From the NCBI RefSeq assembly GCF_051233475.1, contig NZ_JBKFGH010000026.1, forward strand, positions 62,001 through 126,000: a stretch of 64,000 nt of DNA, in the 5' to 3' direction. The notes beneath the pieces are model-generated. The model saw only the letters and a list, made by a program, of their open reading frames with translations, searched no databases and was not told the origin of the DNA. Shown in pieces: positions 1-8,195 of the stretch. Every line of letters starts with the position of its first letter. Position 1 is the first letter of the stretch. The position numbers and the translations under genes are program-made. This DNA comes from Bacillus_BU sp051233475 (GTDB taxonomy: Bacteria > Bacillota > Bacilli > Bacillales > Cytobacillaceae).

Positions 1-32
1 GTAATACGTTTTTAGAAATAGTTTTATTTAGA

Positions 33-56
33 AAGAGCTGAATAGCTCTTTTTTTA
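33..56 (+). terminator. Intrinsic terminator of an upstream gene outside the window
   Basis: A 7-bp hairpin (AAGAGCT/AGCTCTT, 4-nt loop) is followed by a run of T. It ends a + strand transcript from the left. The 200 bp between it and the first gene hold only the promoter region of that gene. Confidence 0.7.
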
Positions 57-267
57 TTATTAAAGTCAGTTAAATTGCGTCTCAGTTTTTATTAAAGGCA
101 CTCCGATTTATTTATACTATCGCAGTTAATACTATCAGTGATATTTAATGAATTATATGTGGTCAAATGTCGAGAAAAAGTGTACAATCATTTTTAGATT
201 TGTACCTATAAATTTAATATATAACTATAAATTTTGTTGATTGGTATAAAAATTGGAGGACAGATTA

Positions 268-1677
268 ATGAAGTTTCCACATGATTTTTTATTTGGCGCA
301 GCTTCTGCTTCTTATCAAATTGAAGGAGCATGGAATGAAGATGGTAAAGGGGTTACGAACTGGGATGTTTTTTCAAAAATACCTGGAAAAACGTTTGAGG
401 GCACAAATGGAGATGTAGCCATCGACCATTATCACCGTTACAAAGAAGATATTAAATTAATGGCAGAAATGGGACTTGAATCATACCGTTTTTCCATTTC
501 ATGGGCTCGGATCTTGCCTAGCGTAGACGGAAAAGTGAATGAAAAAGGCTTAGAATTTTATAATAATGTGATAAATGAATGTTTAAAATACGGGATTGTT
601 CCATTTGTTACGTTGTATCATTGGGATTTGCCTATTACTCTTGAAGAAGATGGCGGATGGACAAATAAGCGAACAGCCGAAGCCTTCGTTAAATATGCAG
701 AAACCTGCTTCCGGGCATTCGGAGACCGTGTCAAACACTGGATTACCTTTAATGAAACGGTTATGTTTTGTGGCTTAGGTTATTTAAAGGGTGCGCATCC
801 ACCTGGTATCCAAAACGATCCGAATAAATACTTTCAAGCAACACATTACGTTTTTTATGCCCATGCAAAATCTGTGGAAGTTTATAAAGAACTGAATCAA
901 TATGGAGAGATTGGGATAACGCATGTTTTCTTACCAGCATACAGTGTAGATGATAAACAAGAGAATATAATAGCTGCTCGACATGCCAATGAATATGAAA
1001 CGTTTTGGTATTATGACCCCATTTTAAAAGGGGAATATCCATCTTATGTGGTTGAGCAATTACAAGAAAAAGGCTGGACACCAAGCTGGACAGAAGAAGA
1101 ATTGGATACGTTAAAAAGAAATGCCAACAAAAATGATTTTATTGGGCTAAATTATTATCAGCCGATTCGAGTTGAAAAAAATCAAGAAGTGGTTTCATCC
1201 TTGAAACATTCGAGAGAAACTTCCACCTTGGCCCCCGGCAATCCTTCATTTGATGCCTTTTATCGGACAGTCAAAATGGAAGATAAAACGTATACCAAAT
1301 GGGGCTGGGAGATATCCCCTCAAGGATTTTTAGACGGGCTTCATATGTTAAAAGTGCGTTATGGTGATATCAAAATGTACGTAACGGAAAATGGACTTGG
1401 TGATGAGGATCCCATTATTGAGGGTGAAATTGTCGATGTTCCTCGTATTAAATATATTGAACAACATTTAAAGGTGGTTAAGCGCGCCATTCAAGAAGGG
1501 ATCCATTTAAAAGGGTATTATGCTTGGTCTGTCATAGATCTATTAAGCTGGTTAAACGGTTATAAAAAGCAGTACGGTTTTATATATGTGGATCATCATG
1601 ACAATTTAAATCGAAAGAAAAAGCTGTCGTTTCATTGGTACAAGCACATTATTGAAACGCGGGGAGAAGAGCTGTAG
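268..1677 (+). CDS. Glycoside hydrolase family 1, 6-phospho-beta-glucosidase
   Basis: A 469-residue GH1 enzyme of normal family length. The acid/base glutamate lies in TFNE (about residue 163) and the nucleophile in TENG (about residue 373). Near the C-terminus the aglycone/phosphate region reads DLLSWLNGYKKQYGF; the Ser, Lys and Tyr in this arrangement are typical of 6-phospho-beta-glucosidases such as B. subtilis BglC/BglH, while plain beta-glucosidases have Glu-Trp there. It should therefore cleave cytoplasmic phosphorylated beta-glucosides after PTS uptake, although no PTS gene is in view. The ATG at 268 is preferred over an in-frame TTG at 253 because GGAGG at 255-259 sits 8 nt before it. 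The GntR/HutC gene that follows is the likely regulator. Confidence 0.88.
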   Translation: MKFPHDFLFGAASASYQIEGAWNEDGKGVTNWDVFSKIPGKTFEGTNGDVAIDHYHRYKEDIKLMAEMGLESYRFSISWARILPSVDGKVNEKGLEFYNNVINECLKYGIVPFVTLYHWDLPITLEEDGGWTNKRTAEAFVKYAETCFRAFGDRVKHWITFNETVMFCGLGYLKGAHPPGIQNDPNKYFQATHYVFYAHAKSVEVYKELNQYGEIGITHVFLPAYSVDDKQENIIAARHANEYETFWYYDPILKGEYPSYVVEQLQEKGWTPSWTEEELDTLKRNANKNDFIGLNYYQPIRVEKNQEVVSSLKHSRETSTLAPGNPSFDAFYRTVKMEDKTYTKWGWEISPQGFLDGLHMLKVRYGDIKMYVTENGLGDEDPIIEGEIVDVPRIKYIEQHLKVVKRAIQEGIHLKGYYAWSVIDLLSWLNGYKKQYGFIYVDHHDNLNRKKKLSFHWYKHIIETRGEEL

Positions 1678-1682
1678 GGAAA

Positions 1683-1717
1683 ACAAAACCTCTTGATTTT
1701 CATCAAGAGGTTTTGTG
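1683..1717 (+). terminator. Terminator after the GH1 gene
   Basis: Near-perfect inverted repeat ACAAAACCTCTTGAT / ATCAAGAGGTTTTGT with a short loop. It separates the glycosidase from its regulator, so the two probably have separate promoters or partial readthrough. Confidence 0.75.
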
Positions 1718-1764
1718 TATAATAGAATCAGCAAATGATTTAGGACGGGAAACAGGGAGATTAT

Positions 1765-2472
1765 ATGGCTGTAAAATATAAAGAAATTGCTGACAGTTTA
1801 GAAAGAGACATTCAAGAAGGGAAATTTAATCAATCGAAAAAGCTGCCGACAGAAGATGAGCTTATCAAAGCTTTTGATGTAAGCCGAAATACGATCAGAA
1901 AAGCCATTCATCAGCTTGTCAATCGTGGGCTTGTCTATCAGGTGCAAGGCAGCGGAATGTTTCTTAGGGAAGAATCTGTTACAGATTATATAAATTTAGG
2001 AAGTCTTAGAGGACTAACAAAAGATTTGATATCAAAATCAATTGAGACAAAAATCCTGGAATTACAAGTGCTAGAAGCGGATGAAGAAAAAGCTAAGCAA
2101 TTGCGATGTGATGTGGGAACCAAACTTTATTTTATTAAGCGGCTAAGAATGGTAGATGATGAACCCTTCTCCATTGAGATAAGTTACTTTAAAAAAGATA
2201 TTGTGCCATATTTAAATGAAGATATTGCATCGAGTTCTATTTATAGTTACCTAATTGACGACTTAAAACTAAACATTGCTTTTGCTGACAAAGTCATTAA
2301 CTGCGAAAAAATTGATGAAGCAAGTGCGAGACTGCTTCAAGTTAATCCGCAAGATCCAGCATTGATAATTGAAAATACAGTTTGTTTAGCAAACGGAACC
2401 ATTTTTGAATTATCTAAATCAATCTTCCATTATCAAAAAGCAAAAATCTTAAATCGAATCAATTTTAAATAA
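1765..2472 (+). CDS. GntR family regulator, HutC subfamily (UTRA domain)
   Basis: A 235-residue protein with an N-terminal winged helix (about residues 3-70; LPTEDELIKAFDVSRNTIRKA is the recognition-helix region) and a C-terminal UTRA ligand-binding domain (about 90-230). HutC/UTRA regulators next to GH1 genes usually sense phosphorylated sugars and derepress the glycosidase. Adjacent to a 6-phospho-beta-glucosidase, it is the probable local repressor; the effector is inferred, not shown. Length and domain order are normal. Confidence 0.85.
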   Translation: MAVKYKEIADSLERDIQEGKFNQSKKLPTEDELIKAFDVSRNTIRKAIHQLVNRGLVYQVQGSGMFLREESVTDYINLGSLRGLTKDLISKSIETKILELQVLEADEEKAKQLRCDVGTKLYFIKRLRMVDDEPFSIEISYFKKDIVPYLNEDIASSSIYSYLIDDLKLNIAFADKVINCEKIDEASARLLQVNPQDPALIIENTVCLANGTIFELSKSIFHYQKAKILNRINFK

Positions 2473-2483
2473 AAAAGATGTTC

Positions 2484-2512
2484 GCTGCCATATGGGCAGT
2501 TTTCTTTTTGAG
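2484..2512 (+). terminator. Terminator after the GntR gene
   Basis: Short hairpin CTGCC-catat-GGGCAG followed by TTTTCTTTTT, 12 nt after the regulator stop codon. Confidence 0.6.
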
Positions 2513-2528
2513 TTAAACTGTGAACCGA

Positions 2529-2572
2529 GTATCAAACACTGAAAATATAGTGTTTGATATTCTTTTTTTTTG
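2529..2572. terminator. Second strong hairpin with T-run
   Basis: A 12-bp arm around ATCAAACACT is repeated in inverted form (AGTGTTTGAT) and is followed by nine T. It lies between the regulator and the DUF3231 gene and either backs up the first terminator or ends a leader RNA. Confidence 0.6.
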
Positions 2573-2680
2573 GAAAGGATTAATATCCAAAAAGGGATTT
2601 ATGAAAAATTTACTCTAAATGATGAGTTCTTTTTATATTTTTTGTTCAAGCTAAGAAGAAAATCTTAAGGAGGTTTTTTT

Positions 2681-3679
2681 ATGCCAGTGAAACCTGCAAT
2701 TACTTCATCCGAACTTGGTACGTTATGGCTTACATATCAAGAAAAAACAATGATTTTACGCATGTTGGAATATTTTATCGAAAAAGCGGATGACGAAAAA
2801 GCGAAGGGTATTATGACTGATTTATATGGAGAAATTGACCTTTATGTTGGCAAAGTAACAGCGATTTTACAAAATGAGGGTGCTGTTATACCTGTAGGGT
2901 TCACTTCTCAAGATGTTAACAAAGAGGTGCCAAAGTTATATGATAACGGTTTTGACATCATGTTTATTCGCTTACTAAAACAAATAAGCATGGGATTGCA
3001 TGCACTAAATATAACGATGGCATATCGTGAAGATATTATAGTATTGTTTAAAGAACTTACTGCCATGACTCAAAAATATTACAATCTTTGCACCCAATAT
3101 TTGCTTGAAAAAGGAATGCTTGCTCGAGCTCCTTATGTTTCAATGCCAAATTCAATTGAGTTTGTTAAAGATACCAGTTATTTAAGCGGACTCGCCATGA
3201 ATCCATTTACTGAAAAACGGACCTTAAATACCGTTGAAGTTGCGCATCTCCATCATTCCATTGAATCAAATGTCATAGGGATGCAGATGATTCTCGGCTT
3301 TGCTCAATGTGCAAATGAAACAGAAGTAAAAAACTTCTTTCATCAAGGAGCAGAACTTGCAAAAAGTATTGTAAAGGAATTAAGCGAAACCTTATTAGAA
3401 AGTGGTATACAGTCCCCTGAACCATCGGGTGGCAATGTAACCCCTTCAACAGTGGCTCCCTTTTCCGATAAGTTAATGATGTATTGTACAAGTATGTTTT
3501 GTAGTTTTTCTATGGGAAGCAATTCATTAGGAACTGCTTTTAGTTTACGAAATGATTTACCAACAAAAATGACTATTTTCATGAAAGATGTTTTTGAATA
3601 TGCCCATCATGGCGGAAAAATTATGATTAAAAATGGTTGGATGGAAGAACCACCTCAGATGGGGAAAGACGGGAAATAA
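2681..3679 (+). CDS. DUF3231 family protein (two-repeat, ferritin-like/CotF-like helical protein)
   Basis: This 332-residue soluble, alpha-helical protein matches the Bacillus DUF3231 family. It is built from two similar halves of about 160 residues; the second ends in the characteristic PFSDKLMMY segment. Function is unknown; the family is largely restricted to spore formers and is often annotated as spore-coat-like. AAGGAGG at 2667-2673 precedes the ATG at good spacing. A second copy of the family is at 48621-49625 on the other strand, with the same PFSDKLM signature. The gene is flanked by terminators, so it is monocistronic. Confidence 0.8.
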   Translation: MPVKPAITSSELGTLWLTYQEKTMILRMLEYFIEKADDEKAKGIMTDLYGEIDLYVGKVTAILQNEGAVIPVGFTSQDVNKEVPKLYDNGFDIMFIRLLKQISMGLHALNITMAYREDIIVLFKELTAMTQKYYNLCTQYLLEKGMLARAPYVSMPNSIEFVKDTSYLSGLAMNPFTEKRTLNTVEVAHLHHSIESNVIGMQMILGFAQCANETEVKNFFHQGAELAKSIVKELSETLLESGIQSPEPSGGNVTPSTVAPFSDKLMMYCTSMFCSFSMGSNSLGTAFSLRNDLPTKMTIFMKDVFEYAHHGGKIMIKNGWMEEPPQMGKDGK

Positions 3680-3698
3680 TTGAAGAAATACAAAAAGG

Positions 3699-3736
3699 CA
3701 CTTGTGATCTGGATTTTTTCACAAGTGTTTTTTATT
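3699..3736 (+). terminator. Terminator after the DUF3231 gene
   Basis: CACTTGTG / CACAAGTG hairpin followed by TTTTTT, about 20 nt after the stop. Confidence 0.75.
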
Positions 3737-3874
3737 GACCAAATAAATCAAAACGTGGCCGGTATCGCTTATATTTTAAATACATGTGAATTTTTGTGGC
3801 TAGGGGATATTTGTTTATTTTGGAGATAATTGGAGAATAGTAAAGGTATTATTGAAAGACTATAGGTGTTTTAT

Positions 3875-4978
3875 ATGGAGCGTATATCATTAGTCCAACT
3901 ATTTGTATTTACAACATTTTTTCAAATAGGAACTACAATCATTTTTGGTTTTGGTAGCGCAGCAGGTAGAGATGCTTGGATTGTTACAATAATTTCAACA
4001 AGTTTAGGCTTGGCTATAATTGGCCTATATCTCGCTTTAATGTATTTTAATCCAGGTTTAACCTTAGTTGAATGGTTCCAGTCACAGCTTGGAAAATGGC
4101 TTGGAACCCCAATTGCTTGGCTATATCCCATGTTATCTTTGTACGAAATGGGGAGAGGATTAAATGATGTAAAATTTTTAATTACCTCCCTCATTATGGT
4201 GGAAACACCTAAGATGGCTATAATTATTACATTTGTTCTAATCTTAACTTATAGCCAGATATGCGGTTTAGAGGTTTTAGCAAGAGTTGGCGAAATCATC
4301 TTACCCATATTTTTACTAATGTTTATCATAATTATCTTTTTAGTTATTGGAAGTGGTCTTTTAAAAGTGGCGCAGCTTCAACCCGTTTTAGAAAACGGAT
4401 GGGCTCCGATCTGGAAAGTTACCTTCCCACTTTGTGCGAGTCAAGGATTTGCGCAAACTTTAGAAATGGCCATGATTTGGCCGCTAGTGAATGCAACGAA
4501 AAAAAATATTGTTAAAACCACAATTATGGCAACCCTTGTTTCAGGAACTGTTGTTTTAATAACTCAATTGATGCTTATAACAGGATTAAGTGGCTTTTTA
4601 TATACTTCCGGCAACTACCCAACGTATACCTTAATTTCAAAAATAAGCATAGCAGAGTTCATTCAACATCTTGATGTATTTGGTATTTTATTTTTTCTTA
4701 TTTCGGCTTTTTTTAAAGTATCACTTCATATGTTCTTTTCAATTCGAGCCATTCAGTTGCTGACAAAGACAGAAAATAATCGAAAGATCATCATTATTGT
4801 TACCCTTTTAGCTATAATGTTAGGTCACAGTGTATCTTTAAATTTTCAACAACATATACAAGTCGCCTTTGATATATTCCCTTACAATTTATGGCTTCCT
4901 CTTTTATGGGTACTTCCTATTTTATTGTTTTTCGTCACATTAATTAAAAAAGTTGTGCTGAAAGCAAAAAATACATAG
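3875..4978 (+). CDS. Spore germination permease, GerAB/YndE family (orphan B subunit)
   Basis: A 367-residue integral membrane protein with about ten hydrophobic segments and the features of the endospore germination permease family (APC superfamily, GerAB/GerKB/YndE). In germinant receptors the B subunit binds the germinant within the spore inner membrane, together with GerA and GerC subunits. No A or C gene is next to it, so it is an orphan B subunit or works with a receptor encoded elsewhere. AGGTG at 3864 supports the ATG at 3875; a GTG at 3866 is in frame but lacks a usable ribosome binding site. A 47-residue gene follows after 22 nt. Confidence 0.85.
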   Translation: MERISLVQLFVFTTFFQIGTTIIFGFGSAAGRDAWIVTIISTSLGLAIIGLYLALMYFNPGLTLVEWFQSQLGKWLGTPIAWLYPMLSLYEMGRGLNDVKFLITSLIMVETPKMAIIITFVLILTYSQICGLEVLARVGEIILPIFLLMFIIIIFLVIGSGLLKVAQLQPVLENGWAPIWKVTFPLCASQGFAQTLEMAMIWPLVNATKKNIVKTTIMATLVSGTVVLITQLMLITGLSGFLYTSGNYPTYTLISKISIAEFIQHLDVFGILFFLISAFFKVSLHMFFSIRAIQLLTKTENNRKIIIIVTLLAIMLGHSVSLNFQQHIQVAFDIFPYNLWLPLLWVLPILLFFVTLIKKVVLKAKNT

Positions 4979-5000
4979 GAAATGTTAAGGAGTTTTTTCC

Positions 5001-5144
5001 ATGATTAAAGTTTGGTTATTTCCGTGGGTATCGGATTACATGATTAAAAAGCCCGTAGCAATGCCTGTTTTTATGATCATATTGTCTGTAGTTTTATCAA
5101 TTTTTACTTGGATAAGGCAACGAGAGAATAAAAATAAGGGATAG
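5001..5144 (+). CDS. Small single-pass membrane protein (47 aa)
   Basis: The frame begins MIKVWLFPWVSDYM, has one transmembrane segment (about residues 20-38) and ends in a basic tail (IRQRENKNKG). AAGGAG at 4987-4992 gives a good ribosome binding site. It lies 22 nt after the germination permease with no terminator between them and is probably co-transcribed. I do not recognise the family; a small partner of the permease is possible but unproven. Confidence 0.55.
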   Translation: MIKVWLFPWVSDYMIKKPVAMPVFMIILSVVLSIFTWIRQRENKNKG

Positions 5145-5173
5145 CCGGAATTATTCCATACAGGAATTGAACT

Positions 5174-5223
5174 GAAAAGGCGGTCCAAAGTTGCATTATG
5201 CTACTTTTAGGACAGCCTTTTTC
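5174..5223. terminator. Bidirectional terminator between convergent genes
   Basis: AAAAGGC-n-TCC and GGA-n-GCCTTTTT form a long imperfect hairpin with T-runs on both strands, serving the + strand germination transcript and the - strand CDGSH-like gene. Confidence 0.65.
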
Positions 5224-5224
5224 A

Positions 5225-5311
5225 TTAGTTTTTACTGTTCTTATTTGCGTGAGAACCATCACAGTTTCCATTAGGGTTTTTTGTGTTTCCACAACCACAG
5301 GCTTTTGCCAT
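5225..5311 (-). CDS. CDGSH-like iron-sulfur micropeptide (28 aa)
   Basis: The peptide starts MAKACGCGNTKNPNGNCDGS and ends in a short polar tail. It holds CxC, a Thr, a Pro and then CDGSH, which is nearly the metal-binding signature of CDGSH (mitoNEET-type) domains that ligate a 2Fe-2S cluster through three Cys and one His. Spacing between the Pro and CDGSH is slightly longer than the canonical form. AAAGGAGGCGAAAAGA in front of the ATG at 5311 is a near-ideal ribosome binding site, which supports this start over an upstream in-frame ATG. Such a domain normally dimerises; a single 28-residue motif is very short, so cluster binding is inference. Confidence 0.6.
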   Translation of the reverse strand: MAKACGCGNTKNPNGNCDGSHANKNSKN

Positions 5312-5527
5312 TCTTTTCGCCTCCTTTACCTTTAGTTTGTGAATCTCGAAATCATTATAAATGATTCCGAAACAATATAAAAGTTTTTTGTGAGAAAATT
5401 TTCCAAAACGCACCTCTATACTTCATTAGAAACCTATAAAAACAGTTTGTTTGTAAGTTTTTTCGACAAACATATTCACATCTGTATAAACTTTGTATTA
5501 TAATAAGCTTAAAAAATAATAGTTTCT

Positions 5528-5756
5528 ATCTTCGGGGCAGGGTGTAATTCCCGACCGACGGTGTTGAGAAGTAATTCTCTAAGCCCGTGAGCCTTTTTAA
5601 GGCAGGATTTGGTGTGATTCCAAAGCCGACAGTATAGTCTGGATGGGAGAAGATGGAGGTTTAGCAGCGTTTAAATTTAAACAAATTAAACGTTTATTGA
5701 GCATTCCTTCTATTTAAAAACTCCCTCAGGTTATTAAACTTGAGGGTTTTTTATTG
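5528..5756 (+). promoter_or_regulatory. FMN riboswitch (RFN element) with terminator platform
   Basis: The conserved RFN aptamer runs from about 5528 to 5657: it opens with ATCTTCGGGGCAGGGTG, contains CCCGACCGACGG and GCCGACAGTATAGTCTGGATG, and closes with GGGAGAAGATGG, which pairs with the opening strand. A CCCTCAGG/CTTGAGGG hairpin followed by TTTTTT (5723-5753) is the terminator used in the FMN-bound state. It controls the riboflavin transporter gene downstream, so uptake is shut off when FMN is plentiful. Confidence 0.95.
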
Positions 5757-5819
5757 GATTGGTAGCTTGCTAACACTTCCCTTCTAAGAATGATGGATTC
5801 TAAAGAAGGAGAGAGTAAG

Positions 5820-6395
5820 ATGAAAAAGATCAAGGTTAGACAATTAGTTTCAATTGCAATGTTAAGCAGCATTGCGTACATTTTAATGTTTCTAAATTTT
5901 CCGGTGCCGCCATTTCCAGCTTTTTTGAAAATTGACTTTAGTGATATTCCAGCACTAATTGGTGCATTAATCTTTGGTCCATCAGCTGGTGTATTAATTG
6001 AATTAATGAAAAATATTCTCGACTATTTTATAAAAGGCAGCGAAACGGGCGTACCTGTTGGGCATATTGCAAACTTCCTCGCAGGTCTGCTTTATATCCT
6101 GCCAACTTATTATTTTTATAAAAAAATGAAAACAAAAACTGGCATGACGATCGCATTAGTTCTAGGAACAATTTTGATGTCAGTATGCATGAGTGTTCTT
6201 AATTATTTTGTTATTCTACCAGCCTACACATATTTCTTAAACATGCCAGCCATGAGCGGCCCAGAAATTCGTCAATATATTGTAGCAAGCATTCTTCCGT
6301 TTAATTTTATAAAAGGAATTGCGATGTCTGTGGTGTTTATGCTTCTTTTTGCAAAAATGGGCGGGTGGCTTAACAAGCAAGCTTCTATTAGTTAA
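5820..6395 (+). CDS. ribU: Riboflavin ECF transporter substrate-binding subunit RibU
   Basis: A 191-residue, six-helix membrane protein of the ECF S-component type. The segment FLKIDFSDIPALIGALIFGP and the following GVLIELMKNILDYF are typical of RibU. It binds riboflavin and works with the shared EcfAA'T energising module, encoded elsewhere. The ATG at 5820 is chosen over upstream ATGs because AAGGAGA at 5806-5812 is correctly spaced. The FMN riboswitch directly upstream confirms the substrate. Confidence 0.93.
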   Translation: MKKIKVRQLVSIAMLSSIAYILMFLNFPVPPFPAFLKIDFSDIPALIGALIFGPSAGVLIELMKNILDYFIKGSETGVPVGHIANFLAGLLYILPTYYFYKKMKTKTGMTIALVLGTILMSVCMSVLNYFVILPAYTYFLNMPAMSGPEIRQYIVASILPFNFIKGIAMSVVFMLLFAKMGGWLNKQASIS

Positions 6396-6439
6396 ACAGG
6401 TAAAGTGATAGTCTTAATTCATAAATGCTTTATAAAAGA

Positions 6440-6483
6440 AATCGAGTGTAAAATCGTAATGATTTTTACACTCGATTTTTTTT
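6440..6483 (+). terminator. Terminator after ribU
   Basis: Hairpin ATCGAGTGTAAAATC / GATTTTTACACTCGAT followed by a T-run. Confidence 0.75.
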
Positions 6484-6564
6484 ATTACTGATTTGTAATA
6501 AAGGACAATCATACAAACAAATCTACCATCCCGTAATAAGATAAATATTAAAAAGGAGATAACA

Positions 6565-7020
6565 ATGGCGATAATTCCGAATTTTCCACAACGATTTCTT
6601 AGAGAGCACGAAATTTGGCATGGGAATATGGGGATGGATGTACGTTCTGGTGATGGAGTAGAATTCCTTGAATTTCATCGTGATTTTTTAAGAAGGGCTT
6701 TAGAGTGGTACAATACCCAAGGGCTGAATCCAAGAATGGTAGAGCCATGGTCGTCAATTCCTCTTGAAATTAAAAGTCATCCACGGTGGAGCAGGAGACT
6801 ACAACAAGCAGAAAATCGAATTACTAGAGATTTGGAATCATTTAGTTCGTCTGATGAGTTGGGATGGTTTTTACAAACTTCATCCCTTCATAATGCTATA
6901 CACGTGATCGGATCAGAAGTATTTAATGATGATGATTTTGGCAGCGTTTCGTTGGCGCCAAGAAGCACCCTTTTTTATAACTGGCACGGACTGATTGATA
7001 ATTGGTGGAGCCAGCTTTAA
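6565..7020 (+). CDS. Miniature tyrosinase-like type-3 copper protein (151 aa)
   Basis: I read this as a shortened tyrosinase-fold protein. WHG at residues 18-20 and FLEFHRDFL at 34-42 match the first and third CuA histidine regions of bacterial tyrosinases. LHNAIHVIG at 108-116 matches the CuB LHNxxH helix, and LFYNWHGLIDNWW at 136-148 matches the last CuB segment with its His. The CuA second His is missing in the shortened spacer between residues 20 and 38, although H15 lies near. True tyrosinases are about 290 residues; here the CuA-CuB connecting region is reduced to about 65. A good ribosome binding site (AAGGAGAT) supports the ATG. It could be a mononuclear or dinuclear copper enzyme, or a non-enzymatic relative. 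It has its own upstream terminator and probably its own promoter. Confidence 0.6.
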   Translation: MAIIPNFPQRFLREHEIWHGNMGMDVRSGDGVEFLEFHRDFLRRALEWYNTQGLNPRMVEPWSSIPLEIKSHPRWSRRLQQAENRITRDLESFSSSDELGWFLQTSSLHNAIHVIGSEVFNDDDFGSVSLAPRSTLFYNWHGLIDNWWSQL

Positions 7021-7214
7021 TTTTTTTCGGCCGAATTATAAAACCCTCGGTATCCTTAAACCAGCCCTCTTTTGATGAATGGATTACTATTTCCTTTGTA
7101 CTGAAACTAATTTGTTTATCTTAAAAAGAGACAATAAGCGAATTTTAAAGTAAAATTAATGTATCAAAATACTATTAACACATTAATAATAATGGAAATT
7201 CCGGGAGGTAAAAA

Positions 7215-8102
7215 TTGTTAACGAATCATTTAGATTTTAGACTTGAACCAAAATTGAAGGAACTGTATGAAGAACACAAGAAAAGGGCGGAAAAGATTGA
7301 TTGGGGCTACCATGATTTCTTGCCTTGGGACAAAGCTCAGGATTTTCGAAGAGTACCGTGGGATCCAAGCCAGGTAACCCTTCCACCGGGTGTAGTGACT
7401 GCTGTGGAGACTGCTCTTTTGACAGAGGTAAATTTGCCGTGGTTTACATCACACCTTGACCAAACATTCAAAGGATCCCTTTCAGTCATTAAGGATTTTG
7501 TCCATACATGGACAGCAGAAGAGGATCAGCATTCTAATCTCTTAGAAACTTATCTGTTAATTACAAGAAACACCGATCCAAAACGCCTGCATCAATTGCA
7601 TAAACAAACGGTAGAAGGCGGCTGGCAGCCGAATTTCCATACACCGTTTGAAACGATGGTGTATACATCCCTTCAGGAGTTGGCGACGATGGTGTTTTAT
7701 AATAATGTCGCCAAAGTTGCGGGGGAGCATGATAGAGAATTGGCAAGTCTCCTTAGAAGGTTGGCGAAAGACGAGACTCTCCATTACGCTTTTTATCGCG
7801 ATGTAATTAAATTCCATTTACAGCTTGAGCCTAATTATTGCTATTACCTTGGTTATGTCATCATGAATTTCCAAATGCCAGGCACTGTTATGCCCGACTT
7901 CGAAGATCGAATGTCAATTATCGCAAAAGAAGCTAATTATGGACCTTTGGAATATTTCGATCAAGTATTAGACGTAATTGTTGATTACTGGGAACTGGAG
8001 AAGTTAAGACCGATTTCACCTGAGGCAGAAAAGGCCCGCTTGGATATTCTCAAATATCATGCAAGACTTAAACGAGTTAGGGACCGTTTTAAAAGATCGT
8101 AG
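7215..8102 (+). CDS. Soluble acyl-ACP desaturase (DesA1/DesA2-like diiron enzyme)
   Basis: A 295-residue ferritin-like protein. Two EExxH-type diiron motifs are visible: EEDQH (about residue 103) and DETLH (about 190), with a first-helix Glu before them, as in stearoyl-ACP desaturases and mycobacterial DesA2. The enzyme would insert a double bond into an acyl chain bound to acyl carrier protein in the cytoplasm using O2 and ferredoxin. Many bacilli rely on the membrane Des enzyme, so a soluble desaturase is an additional route. Start is TTG with GGGAGGT at 7202-7208. It is separated from the mini-tyrosinase by 194 bp without a recognised gene. Confidence 0.85.
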   Translation: MLTNHLDFRLEPKLKELYEEHKKRAEKIDWGYHDFLPWDKAQDFRRVPWDPSQVTLPPGVVTAVETALLTEVNLPWFTSHLDQTFKGSLSVIKDFVHTWTAEEDQHSNLLETYLLITRNTDPKRLHQLHKQTVEGGWQPNFHTPFETMVYTSLQELATMVFYNNVAKVAGEHDRELASLLRRLAKDETLHYAFYRDVIKFHLQLEPNYCYYLGYVIMNFQMPGTVMPDFEDRMSIIAKEANYGPLEYFDQVLDVIVDYWELEKLRPISPEAEKARLDILKYHARLKRVRDRFKRS

Positions 8103-8137
8103 TGATTATCTAAGTGTTTATAATTTCTATAAAAATT

Positions 8138-8166
8138 TAAAAGGTATCCGAATGGATACCTTTTGT
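8138..8166. terminator. Terminator between convergent genes
   Basis: AAAAGGTATCC / GGATACCTTTT inverted repeat after the desaturase gene, usable in both directions. Confidence 0.75.
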
Positions 8167-8195
8167 TTATAAGCAATTTTTTTAATCCGACCTAG

